In this document: in pieces, positions 61,361-64,000 of the stretch | Numbering within the stretch: the first letter of the stretch is position 1 | Layout: every line of letters starts with the position of its first letter | Source: Algoriphagus chordae | GTDB lineage: Bacteria; Bacteroidota; Bacteroidia; Cytophagales; Cyclobacteriaceae | Reading direction: 5' to 3' | Length of the DNA: 64,000 bases | NCBI RefSeq assembly: GCF_003254055.1 | Contig: NZ_QKZT01000014.1 | Coordinates: 66,570-130,569 of the forward strand | Notes under the pieces: model-generated | What the model was told of the DNA's origin: nothing | The model's database searches: none | The model's input: only the letters and a program-made list of their open reading frames with translations | Program-made: the position numbers and the translations under genes

Positions 61361-64000
61361 TTAATTAAGGGTTTGAAGTTTGGATTGAGCCATTTCTTTA
61401 ATTTCTGTATTAGTAGAATTCTCTACGATGGATTCCAGAGTCGCTTTCGCCTGAAACTCCTCCCCGCTTTTCACATAGTTATCTGCCAAAAGCAAGAAGA
61501 TCCTCCCATACCAATAATCGTAATTGACAAATGGACCTGACTGATCAAAAATTAATTCGTTGGATTGTGTCACCTCACCTTTCTCTTGTGCAGCGAGTGC
61601 CAACAAATAAAGCCCTTCCGCTCCCTGTTCAGTTTTGTAATCAGCAACTAAGGCAGTCAGAGTCAATTCTGACTGCGGTTTTTGATTCAACTCACGTTGA
61701 GATTTGGCCTTAATAAGTAAGGCTTTTGGAGAAGATTCAGGAATCACTCCATCCAGCGTAGCCAAACGCTCAGCCTGTGTAATCGCTTGCTGATATTTCT
61801 GTGTTTCAAAATTCGCGGTCATTAACGCCTGCACAGCCTCGGCCTCCTCAGGTTTACTACGGGCATTTTGCACAGAAGTCTCTAGATATGGAATTGCTTG
61901 CGCAAAATTCCCTCTTTCCAATTCTATCACCCCTATCTTCTGCATGGCACGAAGTCGCTGCGGAGAAGCTGGCTCTTTTTCCAATGACTTAAATTGTGCA
62001 AGCGCCTTATCCGTATCACCCACTTGCAGGTAGCTATCTCCTAAGAAATAAAGTGCATCTGCTCGCTGCGCTGACTGCGGATAATTCTGCAAGTAACTTT
62101 CAAACCCACGGATAGCTTGAGAATAATTCTTATCGAAAAATGTTCCTTTCGCAGCTTCAAATTCTAAAGACTGAACAGATCCATTACTAGGATTAGCTCC
62201 TTTGTATTTGGTCAAGTAGTCAGAAAACTCACCCGATCTTCCCTGAAGTGCAAGTGTTTCCTGAAGGCCTTTCAGCGCAGTCTCAGAATTTTCCGAATTC
62301 GGGTGATTGTTTAAGATTGTACTATAATCCTTAATCGTCTGATCGTAATTCTGAAGTGAGAAGTTCGCCACTGCTCTGCCTTCTAATGCATAGGGAACAA
62401 ATGGACTATTTGGCTTGGAGCTAAGCAAATCAGAGAAAGAAACGGAAGCCGCTTGATAGCTAGTTTCCTCCATGTAAATCTGTCCACGCTGGTATAAGGC
62501 ATCTTCTAAGTATAAGCTATTCGGATATCGAGAAATTAACACATCCAATTGGCCTAGCGCTTCCTGATTTCTAGACTGGAAATTTTGCACCACAGCCAGT
62601 CTGTAGTAAGCATAATCTGCTCCTGAACTCCCCTCGTTGATAGCTCGCTGAAAGGTAGAAGCCGCCTCGCCGAATCTCTTCTGCACGTAGTAACAATCTC
62701 CCAACCTCAATAAGGCATCATCGTATTGCTGCTTATTGGCAATGATCTGTCTATTCTCTGTGAATCTTCTGAATTGATCCTCCGCTTTAGCATACTGCTT
62801 GGAGTTGAAGTAAGCATAACCCAGTCCGTAGTAAGTTTTGGCAACTGTGCCATTTGCACCAGACGGACGATTGCTTAGTACAGACTCATAAGCTTTGATA
62901 GCCTGCGGCAAATTATCAGCTGCAGAATTGATTTCTCCTTTCCAAAAGTGAGAGTCCAACACCATGTTTTTATCCACAGGGTATTTGAGAGACTTATCTA
63001 AATAAGCCAAGGCTGGATTCCATTTTTGATCACGGTAATAAACCATGGCTTGATAAAAAGAAACCTTTTGGTATGCTTCCTGAATTCTTGGAGACTTATT
63101 GGAGATTTTGTCCATCTGATCAATGGCACGTAGGTAATCGTTGGTATTTACAAGAGCTTCAGAAAGCAAATTCTCAGCTTCTGCTCTGTATTTTCCGGAA
63201 GGATAGGATTCCACATACTCATCCAAAGCAGTGATTGCAGACTGGAAACTACCTTTTTGCAAGTTTACTTTGGCGTAATTAAATATGGATTCCTCCTTTA
63301 TGGCTGGGTTAAAATCTGACTTTGCGGCGGACTGGAAACTAGTAGAAGCAAACTGATAATTCTCCAGTTTCAAATAGGCCTGCGCCAGATAATAACTGGA
63401 AGCTTGCCCGATTTCATCAGTTGCTGATGCAGATACTTTTAGGTAATCCGTAGCACGTTGGTAGTTCTGAATTTCAAATTGGGAAATCCCTGCTTTGTAG
63501 ATCTCCTCTCTTCCCAGTTCACCTTTGCGCGAATTGATGAAAGAATCGTAGTTTTCTGCCGCTTTCGGGAAATTCTTCTTGGCATAATAGGCTTCCGCCA
63601 AGTACAAATAAATCACCTCTCTTTTCTCAAGATTCTGGCCATTTGTCAATAACGGCTCAGCAAAGGAGATCAACTGATCATAACTTCCTTGCTTATAATA
63701 AAGCGCTGCTAAAAGGTACGGTACCTTATTGGCGTAGTATGGAGATTGGGAAGCCGTCTGAAGATCTGCAATGGCTTTGTTGGTATTCCCATTTTCCATT
63801 GCGATAAAGCCAGAGTAGTAATAAGAATCAAAACTAGCCTGTTGATTTAGCGCTTTGCCCGCATCAAAATAAGGGGCTGCTTCCGCATACTGATTTAGCT
63901 GAAAATGAGAGTAACCTTGCTTGAAAAGGACTTCAGCCTGATTTTCCAGTGGCAACTTTTCTGCATCCACCAGCTTATAGCTATCGATAGCTTCCGCGAA
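61361..64000 (-). CDS. Very long TPR-repeat protein, 5' end outside the window
   Basis: At least 880 residues of tandem tetratricopeptide repeats; the frame is open to the window edge (reading FAEAIDSYKLVDAEKLP at the edge), so the N-terminus and any signal peptide are missing. Repeats recur about every 34-37 residues with patterns such as YAEAAPYFDAGKAL, FPKAAENYDSFI, YAKAEDQFRRFTE, YSQAIRGFESYLQNYP and YPNSLYLEDALYQRG. They resemble YbgF/CpoB- and BamD-like outer-membrane TPRs. No catalytic domain is seen. It is the first visible gene of the barrel/SPOR/ExbB/ExbD/TonB operon and probably acts as its periplasmic scaffold (inference). Confidence 0.9.
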   Translation of the reverse strand, partial: FAEAIDSYKLVDAEKLPLENQAEVLFKQGYSHFQLNQYAEAAPYFDAGKALNQQASFDSYYYSGFIAMENGNTNKAIADLQTASQSPYYANKVPYLLAALYYKQGSYDQLISFAEPLLTNGQNLEKREVIYLYLAEAYYAKKNFPKAAENYDSFINSRKGELGREEIYKAGISQFEIQNYQRATDYLKVSASATDEIGQASSYYLAQAYLKLENYQFASTSFQSAAKSDFNPAIKEESIFNYAKVNLQKGSFQSAITALDEYVESYPSGKYRAEAENLLSEALVNTNDYLRAIDQMDKISNKSPRIQEAYQKVSFYQAMVYYRDQKWNPALAYLDKSLKYPVDKNMVLDSHFWKGEINSAADNLPQAIKAYESVLSNRPSGANGTVAKTYYGLGYAYFNSKQYAKAEDQFRRFTENRQIIANKQQYDDALLRLGDCYYVQKRFGEAASTFQRAINEGSSGADYAYYRLAVVQNFQSRNQEALGQLDVLISRYPNSLYLEDALYQRGQIYMEETSYQAASVSFSDLLSSKPNSPFVPYALEGRAVANFSLQNYDQTIKDYSTILNNHPNSENSETALKGLQETLALQGRSGEFSDYLTKYKGANPSNGSVQSLEFEAAKGTFFDKNYSQAIRGFESYLQNYPQSAQRADALYFLGDSYLQVGDTDKALAQFKSLEKEPASPQRLRAMQKIGVIELERGNFAQAIPYLETSVQNARSKPEEAEAVQALMTANFETQKYQQAITQAERLATLDGVIPESSPKALLIKAKSQRELNQKPQSELTLTALVADYKTEQGAEGLYLLALAAQEKGEVTQSNELIFDQSGPFVNYDYWYGRIFLLLADNYVKSGEEFQAKATLESIVENSTNTEIKEMAQSKLQTLN

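Noticed and set aside
1..64000. CRISPR arrays, rRNA genes, prophage or insertion-sequence genes
   Set aside because: No regularly spaced repeats, no rRNA-like sequence and no transposase, integrase or phage protein could be recognised on either strand.

Overview
The window reads as chromosomal DNA of a Bacteroidota bacterium, most likely a marine or soil Cytophagales of the Cyclobacteriaceae/Algoriphagus type. This is inferred from gene content: a GLPGLI-family protein, outer-membrane beta-barrels with carboxypeptidase-like N-domains, TonB-dependent receptors, an S1 sulfatase, a DUF1080 protein, Tat-exported Gfo/Idh and aminotransferase proteins, many lipoproteins, and the general absence of strong Shine-Dalgarno sites. 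Coding density is high. I see no rRNA, intact tRNA, CRISPR array, prophage, transposase or integrase gene.

Layout. 0.2-8 kb: a secreted serine hydrolase, a lipoprotein with a propeller, HEAT-like and cytochrome c domains, a Tat-exported Gfo/Idh oxidoreductase, a PQQ-type sugar dehydrogenase and a YceI protein; this part handles periplasmic sugar oxidation. 8-14 kb: an outer-membrane barrel plus GLPGLI pair transcribed away from a histidine kinase/response regulator pair, with three phased GTTAA repeats in the shared promoter region. 14-19.4 kb: a hairpin-rich spacer, a second serine hydrolase, a D-amino-acid-oxidase-like flavoprotein, an M28 peptidase and a YdeI-like protein. 19.4-24.2 kb: sulfatase, nucleotide pyrophosphatase-like enzyme, FabF and a small conserved protein. 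24.2-28.2 kb: quinone reductase-like MDR, SDR, 3-hydroxyacyl-CoA dehydrogenase and a carboxypeptidase-regulatory-like protein. 28.2-35 kb: topA, a SixA-like phosphatase, DUF1080, a YpfJ-like metalloprotease and a DEDDh/GIY-YIG fusion. 35-41.5 kb: a ZnuD-like TonB receptor with a lipoprotein partner, another lipoprotein, and trkH/trkA. 42-47 kb: rmuC, an alpha/beta-hydrolase remnant, an unusual NRAMP protein, a Tat-exported aminotransferase and a secreted two-repeat protein. 47.2-52 kb: an operon-like set of serine hydrolase, YfcC transporter, aldo/keto reductase and MFS transporter. 52-64 kb: a long minus-strand run of DUF5996, sirtuin, trmB, folC, a PIN toxin/antitoxin pair, tonB, exbD, exbB, a SPOR protein, a plug-less barrel and a very long TPR protein cut by the window end.

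No single clearly novel defence or biosynthetic system is visible. The most unusual signals are at sequence level. Three REP-like palindromes lie inside folC and are translated as an in-frame insertion, and a sequence of the same family sits at 14.3 kb. The 3' tail of the cytochrome gene, terminator included, is duplicated. A 57-nt tRNA-like remnant lies after the sugar dehydrogenase gene. The alpha/beta hydrolase has lost its core. A dyad resembling a metalloregulator site lies before the TonB receptor, and the NRAMP protein lacks the canonical metal-ligand motifs. The TPR/barrel/SPOR/ExbB/ExbD/TonB cluster is the best candidate for a dedicated, poorly described envelope machine.
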